Positions 44,901 to 56,628 of a stretch of 64,000 bases of DNA are shown here, piece by piece (the stretch's first letter is position 1; each line of letters opens with the position of its first letter). A program made the position numbers and the translations under genes. The stretch covers positions 24,366,001 to 24,430,000 of the forward strand of contig OX637295.1 in NCBI GenBank assembly GCA_951799445.1, read 5' to 3'. Origin of the DNA: Pseudisothecium myosuroides (lineage: Eukaryota; Streptophyta; Bryopsida; Hypnales; Lembophyllaceae). Under the pieces are notes generated by a model, which was not told the DNA's origin, did not search any database, and worked only from the letters and a program-made list of their open reading frames with translations.

Positions 44901-47900
44901 AACAGCAGCAAACCTACAGGTGGACCTGGGATGATGCCTGGACCAGGTCGAAGTTCTTTAATGAAGTCTGGTCTAGCAGGAGCTGATTGGATGTGCACAG
45001 TTTGTGGGTGCAATAATTTTGCCCGACGGGTTGTATGCTTTCAGGTGAGTTTCCTAGTTTTTTTAAACTTTTAGGTGATATTTCCAGAAGCAACTGCTCT
45101 TCTCATTGTGTCGTTTCTATGTGAGATCTTTCGCCTATGGTATACTGAAATCTCTTCCCTTAGTGAATTCATTCAGTTCACCTGTATTGTGAGGTGTACC
45201 CTGAAATACTTGTATTGGCAATTCTGTAGTGCAACGAGGCGCGAACGGATGAATCACCTGCTGCGGATTTAACTGCTGCTTCAGGTCCTGGCGCCAGAAG
45301 GACGTCGGAAGGAGGTAACATGACGCTAGAAGCATGGGCTGGCCTTTCGCACATCTTCTGCTTATCTTCTGAGACTTATTCTTAAGTTCTTTGACAATGT
45401 TGCAGGGCCAACGCATGTTCTTGTCGTCCGCGGTTTGGATGAGACTGTTGATGAAGAAAGTTTGCACTGCGAATTCTCTAAATATGCACCTCTCAAGGTA
45501 TTTATTGAAGTCTTGCATCAATGTGTCGCTGGAAGTCACCTGTATTTAATACTCCGTATGATTCATTTCATTTCTTAATCTTTACTATAATTTCTAGTTG
45601 CTATGTCAGTGTACCGGAAAGCACTCTGCATCAGCTACCATTGATGTGCTGCTTTTTAAGAGTTTATCTTGTAACCTCCGTGTATCACGTTAATTGATCT
45701 CCAACTGCATACATCTACAGGATTTGCGACTTGTACGTGACAAGTTCACAAGTGTGTCAAGAGGTTTTGCGTTCATACATTTCCACTCGGTATGATACTA
45801 TTTTGTGGTGTTTTTGCTGCCTTTGTTTAAAATAAGTATTATTTTTCGCGATGATACGAGTACTCTCATGCTTATTAAAGCATCTTGCCTTTTTTCTCTT
45901 GGAATCAAAAGTCACTGTGGAAAAGATGTTACATGTGAGCGTAGTGTCTTGTGAACATGACAGGATTGGATTGGATAGGTGGTGACACCTGTGGCAAGTT
46001 CTGCTGGACTCCAATCTTTCACTAAAAGTCACAATCATCATAAACTTAGCGCTTACGTAAAGTGTATTTGACTTTGGCTTCACTGACGATTTTTCTTGCA
46101 GGTGGAAGATGCTGCTAAAGCACTAGGGTCAACGAATGGAATAGCTTTGGATAAGAATGGGCAGCTTTTACGTGTTGCGTTTGCCAAAAGCATCGGCCCT
46201 GCTTCTGCTGCCACTTCTCAAGGGAGTGCTGCAGCTGCAGCTGCCATTGAAGCTGCCACTTTTGCTCAGCAGGTATCTAGTGCTCCTTGCCCCATTTGTT
46301 GTTATTGCAATTTTTTTCTGTTTAAGCATGATGCATTGGCAGTGTTTTCTTGTGCTTCAGACAATTCAGCAAGAACCTGGGATGCTTGATGTAGAGGATA
46401 CTGTTCTGTCATGTGTTGATGATGTGATACGCACTCAGACTTAGTGGTAGAAGCTCTCATGGGGATGTTATCGTTTCTTGGAAATTTCGGGAGCGTTTGC
46501 TTGCACTTTTATTGCTGTCATCTATCTAGTGATCGCTTTTACAGTCAGCATCAAGTAAATCTCCGCTAATTTTGCCGTGGAGACCTATAATGGTCTTGAT
46601 CCCGTGTATGGATGATCAATTTGTCCTCTCTGTTTCAGTATGATATGATAGGGTGGGCTCCCAAGGAATACAATCCTGGGGAGAATTTGGAGACCGGAAT
46701 CCAGATGGAAGCTGAGCCAGAGGCCGAGAATGGTGCTCCTCAGTCGAGCTTTGTTTGGGATGAGGCTTCTGGATACTACTATGACGCAGCGTCAGGCTTT
46801 TACTACGATGGGAATCGAGGTAACATTTTATTTTCTTTCAGTTAATTCCTTCTTGATTCTCAGGTTTTCTTGCGCATGCAGGTGAGTTTGTACGGGTACA
46901 GATTAGATGGTTTTTTGCCTTGCAGATACTTGGCAGTTGATCACTGTATGTGATTAAATTGATGTGTTTTGGCCGCCTATGGATCGAAGTATCATCTTCA
47001 TTAAAATTCCATATGCTCAAATTTGTTATTCCATCATTTTGTACAGGGCTCTACTACGATGGAAATTCAGGAGTTTGGTACACATATGATCAAGACACTC
47101 TACAGTATACTCCATATGTGGCTCCAGAGAGCACATCGATTGACGCAGAACTTAAGGAAGTACCAACGTCTACCACCACCACCAGTGTGCCTACGTCAAC
47201 TAAAGCTGTTATCATATCAGCCCCTGCGATGGTGACGATCGAATCCCAGCCTGAGCCCAGAAAGCCCACCTTAGCAGAAGCAGTTGCAGCGGCTGCTGAA
47301 GCGGCAAAATCTACTACTAAGAAAGATAAAGAGAAACTGAAAGAAAAAGAACGAGAGATTCGCAAGAGTATGATTATCGGAGCTGGAAAGAAGAAGATGA
47401 ACAATGTGATGTCTGTGTGGAAACAGCGGCAACATGAGGGTTTGGCACCTGAAGAAACGAATCCGTCAAGTTCAGATTCGACAGTGGATGGGAATGCTAA
47501 CAGCGCCATTGGCCGGGGATTAGCCCCAGCCAGGGTTGTTCAGACTGCTTCTACTACACCAAGTAAAACAGTTGCTGGTAGAGGAATGTCTACCCTTGGC
47601 CGTGGAGGTGGCAATCCTTTCAGCGGGAACTATCATCCATCTGAGGGGGCCGGGAGAGCCAGACCTCTCACTCAGAGCTCTGGGAGAGGTGTTTCAGTGT
47701 TTGGCGTGTCGAGCTCCGCCGTGCAAAGTGGAATCTCAGTAGGAAGAGGGTCTGGACGAGGGAGAGGGAGTGACAGTACAATGGCATCTCTGGGAGCTTC
47801 TGAGAGTCCAGTTGTTGTCACTCCATTTAAAACGGATGCATCAGCACTTGGGGCGTTTCCCAATGCCACCACCACGACCGCCGCAACAAGGAGAAGATTC

Positions 47901-49086
47901 ACTGAAACCCCTCAAAGTGGGTATAGGGACAGAGCAGCCGAGCGTCGCAGTTTGTATGCATCCTCATTGCCTGGAGATGTATCTGAAGTGGATGGGAAAG
48001 ACAAAGGTATACGTAAGTTTTAGGGATGAGTTATTGTCTCTAATCATGAACAAGTAATCCAGGTCCATTACGGATGAGATGATATGAGATGAGATGAGAT
48101 GTGTGCTCACAGCGGTATATTTATGAGCAGGGAAAGATATGCCCTTTCCTCCTGGAGTGGGAGCAAGAGGGGTAGGTCGAGGGTCCGACATGCCTTTCCC
48201 TCCTGGAGTTGGAGGAGGCGGATCCAAGCAGGGCACCGAACCTTCTGGTGCTGTCATGGGTGGAGCGGACAGTGAGTCTTTTGAGGTTATCACTGCTGAG
48301 AAAGCTCTCGATGCCAACAATGTGGGCAATCGCATGCTTCGGAACATGGGCTGGCAAGAGGGTTCGGTATGTGAAGTACCTTGGCCTTTTAATTATTATT
48401 ACGTGCTCTGTTTTCGGCCCAATGATTATCTTCTCCAATTTTCCTGTAAATTTTGCGTCTTTTGTGCTAGCATTGTGATGAAGGTAGAGGATACTATTCG
48501 TGTCACTCAAAGCATTTGATCATATATAGGAGTGTGATTTTTGGTAGATCAGTGCAGACCTGTGTAGATATCACTTTGGGTACAAGAGACTAATCTGTCG
48601 AGATCTGCTTTCTTTTTAAAATTACTTAAGCAATTATAAAGTGGGAGGTTGTATATCGCTTTTGAAAGCACAGTAGATAATCGCATTTCCATTCGAAGAT
48701 GAATGGCTATAGACATCTAGCAAAGTCATGCTTTTACCCGGCCTTGCCAATTGAAGTTTAAGCAAGAACATGAAAAGATGAATTGCTGTTTATATCAGGG
48801 GTCAGTAGAAAAGACGGGGCCAGGTTTCTAACGGTTTAGTATCCTCTACCTGTGCATTTTTTTGGTCTATATTTCTGAATGCTTCGTGTCTGGATTTCAG
48901 GGACTTGGTAAGGAAGGGACAGGCATTGTGGAACCAGTGCTGGCTCAAGGAGCAGGAGAGAGGGCTGGGCTTGGTAGTCAGAGTCAACAGAAGAAAACGG
49001 ATGCACGGTTTGAGACTCTTCCAGGGGACAGCTATCGGATTGTTATCCAAAAGAAAGCCCTGGCGCGATTCCATGAGATGATCTGA
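41963..49086 (+). CDS. SUA: SUPPRESSOR OF ABI3-5 / RBM5-type splicing factor, 15 coding exons
   Basis: Exons: 41963-42013, 42305-42345, 42963-43794, 44120-44191, 44402-44494, 44656-44735, 44906-45044, 45230-45314, 45406-45497, 45721-45789, 46102-46272, 46639-46819, 47047-48006, 48131-48366, 48901-49086. All join in frame with GT-AG introns, giving 1095 residues. The N-terminus YGLQQASWENSSALESY matches the plant SUA start. Then an Arg/Ser/Asp-rich RS region (32-305), RRM1 (about 312-391), RanBP2-type zinc finger (W-x-CTVC...CFQC, about 418-440), RRM2 (about 466-555), OCRE Tyr repeats (GYYYDAASGFYYDGNRGLYYDG, about 618-660), a Lys/Glu coiled stretch, Gly/Arg-rich repeats, two MPFPPGVG motifs, and a G-patch (NRMLRNMGWQEGSGLGKEG, about 1024-1065). 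The nuclear protein acts in spliceosome assembly and exon/intron definition; Arabidopsis SUA controls ABI3 splicing. The RS region is longer than I recall for seed-plant SUA. Confidence 0.96.
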
Positions 49087-50139
49087 CCATTTTGTACATT
49101 AGACTTTATTCGTTAGAAGTGCTCCATATGTACTGCATGTAGAGTTCTTAATTTTGTGACTGGAGCCCTTCCCCTGGTGTAAACTTTTCTTGTTTACCTT
49201 TATATTGATTTATAAGATGACTGTTGGTCATCATTTTTTATGACCCTTTTGATGTGTGTACATGGAGATTTTATATCTCACTTTCCTTGTACTGGACGGG
49301 ATGTTTTCTTAGGCCCTACTTATTTGTAATGACGGCTGTTTCTATACCAGATTGATTTTTTCAGTTCAGTTATTTGTTAAATTCTAGTCAAGCGGTTCTG
49401 AGTTTCTCATAGCCTTCCTCAACAGTGCAGGTGGTGTGTCATTTCCATCCTTGCTAGAAAAGAGAATGTAAGCAAGGAGACGGTTGTCAGTATTCCTTAG
49501 CTTGTTTGACAACATGACTTGGTTTCTCTTTTCCTCTTCCTCAAGCCCATTGTCAGTCTCTTTGTCTGAGTTATGTCAACTTGTCAATGCCGGTTTCTCC
49601 TATAAAGTCAAGTTTGACCTTGTTGAATTTTGAATACTAGACAATGGCATGACATTCTTCTCCCCATCCAACGTTGTTGAATGATGTTATGCTGACCTTC
49701 TTTTTCTAAATTGTTTGTTTGACATTGGTAAATTTTATTCATTCCAACTTAGTGTTTTCACTCTCATGCACACAAAATGTGTGTATTTGAAATTTAATGA
49801 AATGTTTCTACCTTTGTAAGAAATTACACGCCTACATTTCAAATCTTCAATCTAATCAAGCATTGGAGTAATAGAACAAGAAGTGTAATGTTTGAAAGAC
49901 AAAAACATGTGTAAAACTCTTTCTTGCACACAAGAAGAGAGTGTGAGTTTTGTACACCCTAAATCTAAATTATTCAAAGAATCATTCAAATATGCATTTG
50001 AAAATAGTTCTTATTAATATATATTTGAACATGCATTTAACCATAGTTCCTATTATTAACCTCTACACTTTTTAAGAGTTAAAAGGAGATTCCAAATTCT
50101 GGATTAGAGCTAAAAAGGAAATTTCAAATTCCATCCCAT
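49087..50139. other. 3' untranslated and intergenic DNA after SUA
   Basis: T-rich sequence to about 49380 fits a 3' untranslated region. Beyond that, AT-rich intergenic DNA without a recognised gene. Confidence 0.5.
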
Positions 50140-50400
50140 TAGAGGAGATCTGGGCCTCTGGAAGACTGTTTCAGGGTTGTTCCCAATGTTGGGAATCAAC
50201 CCTGCTGTTAGAAAAAAAAATTATTTAAAAAATTAAAAAATTAAAATGTTAAAAGAATACTAAAAATAAATAAAATTAAAAAAAATAACGTGGCAGTCGC
50301 TTGGCCACGTCAGACTGGCCATGCAGCAGCATCCCAGCAGTCCTGCGGAGTTCCCACAGTCTAGGAACTCGCGGGCTCTTAGAAGCCCAAATCTCCTCTA
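50140..50400. mobile_element. MITE with TAGAGGAGATYTGGGCYTCT inverted ends
   Basis: Left end TAGAGGAGATCTGGGCCTCT, right end AGAAGCCCAAATCTCCTCTA, near-perfect inverted repeats of 20 bp. AT lies outside both ends and could be a short target duplication. A second, older copy is at 23301-23588 in the same orientation. The interior holds an ACGTGGCAGTCGCTTGGCCACGT palindrome. No coding capacity. Confidence 0.75.
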
Positions 50401-50535
50401 ATGACATGCATGCATTTTCTGATACTATATGAATTCATTGTAAATTTTCTCAAAGTGTTTTCATAAACCATACCCAAAATTCTCATGGAAAAGACAATGT
50501 CCATTTGAGGTAAGAATTTGAAGAGGTCAGTACTA

Positions 50536-50682
50536 TACGTGAAGGTTTGATTTGGTACCCAAGTGTCGAAATTGAATTTCCATGTCAGATTTTCAAGGGT
50601 TGGTGCTCATCACCTCACACCGTTCACAAGATGACATGTGGCACTTTTTTACAAAAATGACTCCAAATCTGACCTTCACGTA
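50536..50682. mobile_element. small MITE with TACGTGAAGGT inverted ends
   Basis: Left TACGTGAAGGTTTGATTTGG and right CCAAATCTGACCTTCACGTA are inverted repeats around a 147-bp element. A relative in opposite orientation lies at 58256-58414, sharing GAAATTGAATTTCCA, TCAAGGG, CTCACACC and ATGACATGTG blocks. It lies about 300 bp upstream of the RPA70N-like gene's start codon. Confidence 0.7.
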
Positions 50683-50982
50683 GGGCATTAGAAATAGGGT
50701 GCAATTAGGTGCAATTACCTTAGATTTCCATTGGATGAACTGAGCATACCAGATCCTTCCAAATTCATTCGTTCAAAAATTCCCGCGTTCGTTCGTTTGA
50801 ATCTTTACAAGGCTCCCTTCGCAGCGCCATTTCGGTCACCATCATCCCCAGTTCCCAACTGAACAGGCGGCTCTTCACTTGCTCTTCCTCTCCGCTCTTG
50901 TTCTCATAGTTGTGCTCTTCACGGGCGAAGACGGCGCTTCAGAGCTTTAATTCGCGGCGTTATTGCTTCCAATTCAGCTGCA

Positions 50983-52300
50983 ATGGCACAAGAATCTGGA
51001 GTACTAAGTTCTCGGAACCAGACAAGAATGGAGGCGGCGAGATGGCTTTCGCTTACAGCTGAATTGGCGTCGTTGCTTGACATCGTCTACATTCTCAAGC
51101 CGGTCCGCAATTCTAAGAAATCGTACATGTTCCAGGTAAATACTCGGCGATTGATTAGATCGAATCTTAATTAGATTTATAAAGGTGATGGGAAAACAGA
51201 ATATGATTTCTTAATTATAGTCCAGTTTCTAGCTAATGATCGAATTCACCAACAGCTTCAACGTGCTTTTTTAATGTTATATATCTATCGATTTGGACAG
51301 GCCGGTAGTTACTCTGTTTGAGCTAAGTGATTTGAGTATACACTATAATTAAATACACTGCTTGTAATTCTCAAGTTTTGTTTGCTTTCGATATGTTGTG
51401 GCTACAGATTTTCGATATACATGAAGCGCGCAATGAGGAGAATCAAACACAGTTCCGGTTGACTCTTGCGGATGGACATAACCTTCAGCGCGCAGTATTA
51501 ACACCTGAGTTGAATCAAATGGTCAAGAACACGCTGCTAGTCATCAAGCCTGGTTCAATTGTTCGCGTACGCGAGTACAGTTTGTATGAAAGTGTTTACC
51601 ACGGGCAGAAACGGTAAATTGAATTCAAGGACGATATTGTATTTTGTTGGAGTAGGATGCTGACCAATTTTGCGCGCTCACCTGGAGATTATGAATTTTG
51701 TACGCTGGTGCTTTTGTTTAAAGTCTCTTTGAGCGTATTGTCGTCAGGCAAAGTTTAGAATAATCGACTTCCTTGTTTAATTAGGAGGCGAGTAGCCGTA
51801 ATATCTGACTCGATATTTACTTGAGTGCCGCTGCTTCTTCACCGTTAAGCCGCTTCTAGAATATTGTAGCCACGCAAGTCTATCTTGTAATGAGCATTCA
51901 CGGTGTAATGTACAACTTCACTGCATCATCCGCAATCTATTTAGCGAGATATGTTTTTCTAGTCACTGTCCTACTTCCTCAGTTGAACATTATTCATTCG
52001 GATCTCGGATCTGGGATTGATTTTTATCTTCCAGTTTTATCTTCCATTGTTGACAGGCCCGAGATGGATTTATTTAGATTTAAACTCCCACTTGTTATGT
52101 ATTGCAGGCTTATCAAGATCCATGATATGGACGTTCCGATGGTCAAATTCGATCTCATTGAACGGTCTCAAGATTATTTTACCTGGCCTGGGGAAGATGG
52201 AATGGAATGGAAAGAGCCGGAAGATTGGGAAGAGGGCAATTGGCAATGGTTGGACCCAGAGGATCCGCAGATTGAATGGCCAGAACAGGATTTTGAATGA
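50983..52300 (+). CDS. small stand-alone RPA70 N-terminal (OB-fold)-like protein, 3 exons
   Basis: Exons 50983-51135, 51408-51613 and 52108-52300 join in frame with GT-AG introns; 183 residues. Residues about 38-140 follow the pattern of the RPA70 N-terminal OB fold (Rep_fac-A_N): a KPV...MFQIFDI strand, FRLTLADGHN (family R-Y-R-L-x-x-S-D-G), AVLTPELNQMV (family M-L-A-T-Q-L-N-x-L-V), and KPGSIVRVREYSL. In RPA this domain binds acidic partner peptides in checkpoint and repair proteins and hardly binds DNA. No further DNA-binding OB folds follow. Instead the C-terminus is about 35 residues of Glu/Asp with many Trp (WKEPEDWEEGNWQWLDPEDP). The start is the first Met in a balanced-composition leader; the upstream DNA to 50700 looks promoter-like. 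The family assignment is by motif pattern and needs a profile search. Confidence 0.8.
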
Positions 52301-54026
52301 ATCTCTGCCTTCTTCAAGTGCAGCTTGACAAGCACGAATATCCTGCAGGCTGTTAACAACCGTTGTGCCGAGTATGTGGTCCCAGGTCAACAATTAGCTT
52401 CGATAATCATAACTTGTCATTTGAGTAAAAAAATGGTACGAATGTCCGTATTGTTCGCCCGATTGTTCGTGCAAGTTTTGATAACGATCGAAATGTCAAC
52501 AAGCCCCGCAACCATGCATGCAGGCCTGTGATCATACCAATTGCTTTTACATACCACGAACTATTGAACTACGTTCATATATGCAATTTCAGGATTTTAC
52601 AAGATTTGTGGTTTTAGTGTAGGATTATCACAATTCAAATCTATTCGAGGTACATTACAGGTCATCGATTCTTTCAGTCACAGATAATCAACTTCTCCCG
52701 CATGGTTTCTCTGAGAGGAATCGATCATTTGCGAAGGACACGAAATACAATAGCGCACATGTATCACGGATTCGTAAGCTAATAGTTCATCAAACATGAT
52801 AATAGAAACTTCTTAACACTCCGTGCCAGAGCATAACATCTAACTTCAAAATTCCGGACTTAAGAGAGTAACGCAACTACATCTTCGCTCCTCTACAGTT
52901 TCTTTAGAGGTCTGACCTTGACATGTGTGCTAGTGAAGGAACGTTCGGGAAAAACCCATCACCTGACAATTCTCTGCAGTATAGCCGTCACATCGAGGCC
53001 ACAACATGCCAAGTGCATGTTAAAATCCATTCTCATTCAGATCAAGCAAGAAGAAATTTACAGCTCTGGTGGGCATAAAAGAACAGACCCTATTTACAAA
53101 GAACTAATGAGGACAGGTCGTCAATTCGTCATCCATAAAACGTTAGTGGGTGGACTGAGGTACTCTAATCAAGGTGAATTACTCCTCTCCTTTGTCTAAG
53201 CTGAACCTATACTCTACTGAAATTGATCATGTCTGTCTATAAATAATTAAGGTCTTGGATATAAGCCGGATGGACCAGCAGTTGGGACATGCCCAACTTC
53301 CTATTGAAAAACACAAACCATTGAAAGCACACCTCCAAACCAAACCCGAGGAGCAAAGCGGAGGAAGATAAACGCCAAAACGATAATGGCCGAAAGAGAA
53401 ACGAAACACCTCAGGTAGGCGGCAACCTTCTTCTCCTGCATGCCACGAAGTTTGATCAGATCAGGTTTAAAAATATGAATAATAAGGACACAGATGCTGA
53501 AAACGACTACGGTAGAGTTGAGGCATCAACAAGAGATGGAAGGCGTTAATGTACGAGGACACACTGCTTGCTGTAACCTGGGCTAAAACCTTGCACAAGA
53601 ACAAGTTTGTCAGTACTAAGGTAGAGGATGCTAAACAGTTGACCTTCAATAGTGATCTACAACCTCTCATTTTGGTCGATTGCATAAGAAATCATCCTTC
53701 AGGGTGGTAAAGATTTGATCTCAATAGATTTGACTCTTGTGTCCAAAGATCTATATCCATTTCCCAAAAATCAAACTCCTACATATTTTCAAATGCAAAA
53801 AATAAAATAAAATAGCATCCTCTAGATTACCAGAAAACCCACGTATTTCTCCAAGTACTAATCTTCCTATGTTCTGTGAACTTCCACAAGGTAGACAACA
53901 ATTCCAGCAACAGATAAGCATGTAAGGTAATGTGCAATCCCTGTAGGGCGACATGGCTTAATTAGGGTTAGGAACTAGATTTCTGTAATCTTAGAAGATC
54001 GAGTCTTAGGAGATGGTGTCAGAAAT
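52301..54026. other. 3' flanks of two convergent genes
   Basis: Contains the 3' untranslated regions of the plus-strand RPA70N-like gene and the minus-strand kinase gene, which converge here. Frames at 52918-53199 plus, 53467-53685 minus and 53751-53954 minus show no domain and are probably chance. Confidence 0.5.
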
Positions 54027-55514
54027 CTAAATGCCACCGGGAAGTACACAGCATGAGCATGTCGAACGTAGTATGAAGAAGGAATAAGTACGCACCACAT
54101 CTTGACGGCTTAACTTGAATTCGGTAAGCTTATCACATATCGTGACAAATGATGGTCTCTCTTCAGGATCAAACTCCAAACAGCGTTCCACGAGGGGAAC
54201 CACTCCACAAAAGTATCCAAAACCGCCTTTCAGGTTTCTCCATTCTCTGCTATCAATTAATCTCTTTGTACCTGTCATGACTTGCTGTACCTGCTCTCTC
54301 GGGCGAAGCTTTCCGCCATATGCCTGATGTTCTGTCAAAACCTCATACGCTACGACACCAAAACTGTAGACGTCCAACTTTTTAGGATTCGGTAAATAGC
54401 CTTCTCCAAGATAGCCACGCGATTGCAATACTTCGGGTGCAGCATACTCGGTGGTTCCACCATTTGGTTTGAAGTGGAATTCAGCACGCTTGGCATTTCC
54501 GAAGTCAGCAACCTTGGCATGAAAATGTCGTACATTCCCTGATACCTCAAATTCACTGACTAGAATGTTACCGAGCTTGAGATCCCCGTGCACCACCTCG
54601 TTATCATGGAGGATCCTCATGGCAGTTGCAATTTGTAACAGAACATCGAGTTTATCCAGCCGGGAGAAGCTTAGTCTTGTAAAATTTAACTTGGTTCGAT
54701 CAGACTCGTATATATAACGCAGTAGGTCACCATCCAGCAATTCCATGAGTAAAAACGGAGGCCCTCGGTCCGGAGAAGCAGGTGAACGACCAAGTGTGCG
54801 AACTATGTTTGGATGCAGCATCGCGCTCGTAACGATGAGTTCATTATCTAAAGTGTCCTCTATTTTGAACTCTTTCTTGGCGAAGGTGCAGTTTTCCCAA
54901 ACAACCTTCCAAACAGTACCCTCGCTGCCTCTCCCTACCCGTTTCACCTTAACTAGTTCCCCAGGATCCACAATTCGAAGGTCTACCAACTGTCGAACCG
55001 CATCTCGATCATCCGGAATTTGCAGAAACCTTGCAAGCTCACATTGTGCTCCCGTCTGCCTCCGTTCCTTCAACTTCTCCGTCAATGATATACGCTCCCT
55101 AAGTGATTCCTCAATGACTTGGTAGGGGTAGAATTCCCTTGTCCAGTGCGAACGACGATAAACCTCCTGGAGCTTCCTCCAGTACCCCTGTCTTGGCAGA
55201 ACATTCCAGCGGATGGTAATCTGGGGTTCACTTCCATGGGTGCCCGCATCGGTGATCCTCCTCCTAAGTTCATCTCTCTCGATGCGTTTGCGAAAAAGAC
55301 TTTGAGAATCCTTTACAGAGATGGCGATTCTGAGAAATGAATCGTCCCGAATTAAGGAGTAAATCGCATGATCGGCAGCAAAAACGCAGAGATCTTGTAT
55401 CTGCTCCAATTGCCATTCCCGAATATTAGGGAACTTCTTCTCAAGTGTGACACATATCCTCATAAGTAGCCTTCCTTCATTGGATACCGCTGCAAGCTCA
55501 ATGCAGTCCTCCAT
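54027..55514 (-). CDS. plant protein kinase with N-terminal helical region, intronless
   Basis: 495 codons. Residues 1-180 form a non-kinase N-terminal region (LLMRICVTLEKKFPNIREW...) predicted helical from its composition. The kinase domain covers about 188-465: Gly loop GRGSEGTVW (194-202), Lys in AKKEF (213/214), catalytic loop HGDLKLGN (309-316), DFGNAKR (337-343), AAPE (358-361), DVYSFGVVAYE (382-391) and CLEFDPEERPS (445-455). All core catalytic residues are present. HGD replaces the common HRD, so it is a non-RD kinase and is unlikely to depend on activation-loop phosphorylation. The subfamily resembles tyrosine-kinase-like (TKL/Raf-type) kinases common in seed-free plants; the substrate is unknown. 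The last about 25 residues (Ser/Cys-rich) follow a possible splice donor (GTGCGTAC near 54095), so the true C-terminus might differ. Confidence 0.9.
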   Translation of the reverse strand: MEDCIELAAVSNEGRLLMRICVTLEKKFPNIREWQLEQIQDLCVFAADHAIYSLIRDDSFLRIAISVKDSQSLFRKRIERDELRRRITDAGTHGSEPQITIRWNVLPRQGYWRKLQEVYRRSHWTREFYPYQVIEESLRERISLTEKLKERRQTGAQCELARFLQIPDDRDAVRQLVDLRIVDPGELVKVKRVGRGSEGTVWKVVWENCTFAKKEFKIEDTLDNELIVTSAMLHPNIVRTLGRSPASPDRGPPFLLMELLDGDLLRYIYESDRTKLNFTRLSFSRLDKLDVLLQIATAMRILHDNEVVHGDLKLGNILVSEFEVSGNVRHFHAKVADFGNAKRAEFHFKPNGGTTEYAAPEVLQSRGYLGEGYLPNPKKLDVYSFGVVAYEVLTEHQAYGGKLRPREQVQQVMTGTKRLIDSREWRNLKGGFGYFCGVVPLVERCLEFDPEERPSFVTICDKLTEFKLSRQDVVRTYSFFILRSTCSCCVLPGGI

Positions 55515-56628
55515 GATGAATTAGATCATTGAGAAGTGCGGTATGTCCTTCGAGACTGACGGACAAGTTCAAAGGGTTGTATCTCTGCCGCCGCTTCAGG
55601 CCCTCGAAACCAGATGCGGGAAGCTCAATCACAACCAGTATACGGAATGGTCAAATTAACCAAAATCTGCGTCAAACTCCTCGAACAAAAGGTAACTATC
55701 AGCAGAATCTCAAAACAGATAACTGAACCGTCTGCAGGGCAGTGAGTCCATCACACGATACATGCAGTGCACACAGTCAACACCTTTTAGAAGGCAGGAA
55801 CTCGGACCAACAGCATCCAAAACGCAAGAAGATTAATAAGGAACCTTTCACGATGATTGCTATCAAATTTAACTGCCGAAGCCACCGAAGCGCGCCTTTC
55901 GAGTAGCACCTTTGTTTTAGAAAACTGAAACCCTAACAGTGGCAGCACGGCATGGTCTATATATGCGCAGGAACTATCAAGAGCTGACTGACCCACAAAA
56001 TTACGTGCTACAATGCGTGAGAGTAGATAAAAGCTAGAACCAGTGACATCGCGCATTAAGATCGACAAAATAGGATTGACCGAGAGCTATGGAGGAGCCA
56101 AAGACGACGAAAACCATTACAACATCGCTAGAGTTGAGCTTCTGAAGTCCCACTCTGTCGGTAGACGCCCTTCCAAGCACTGAAGGTACACCGGAGAGCT
56201 CACGTTGATCCACGACATCGCCATTATTATACCACCAAGAAGCGGAAAAACTACAGCAGAAAACGCGCGTTCTATACTAGCAACTCGCTGCTCAGGTTTT
56301 GAGAATCCTCAATTCTTTTCCAGTGACCTTCAAGTGCAGGAAATCATAGAAGAACTCTGAGCTAGCTAGAGACGGTGCTCTTACAGTATGAGGTGCCATT
56401 GGTCTCAACTTTCACACAAGAAACAGACGACGAACAAGAATTTCGACGCACTGCGGAGCCCATTCTCACTGGACGTACCAGTACCAGTAAGCCTCGATTC
56501 CTCGAAGGCCGGCGAAGCCTGATGAATGAATGACTTACTGTAGTTCTGTCGGCCACTGCAGGACGGAATCATGACAGAAAGTGTGTATTTCATCCATTTT
56601 TGGGGTGGAGGGAAGCATCAGGAAAGTA
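55515..56628. other. upstream region of the kinase gene
   Basis: Moderate GC content, consistent with promoter and 5' untranslated DNA of the minus-strand kinase. Short minus-strand frames (56068-55787, 56556-56362) have no domain; if transcribed they would be upstream frames. No other gene recognised. Confidence 0.45.

Noticed and set aside
46351..46443. Extra SUA exon (CTTCAG before ACAATTCAGCAAG) in intron 11
   Set aside because: It breaks the frame to a stop and has no counterpart between RRM2 and OCRE in SUA proteins. Direct joining of 46272 to 46639 gives the expected QQYDMIGWAPKEYNPGE.
52918..53199. Plus-strand frame of 93 codons between the RPA70N-like and kinase genes
   Set aside because: No domain, no sensible leader, and it lies in the convergent 3' flanks. 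Length is within chance for this composition.
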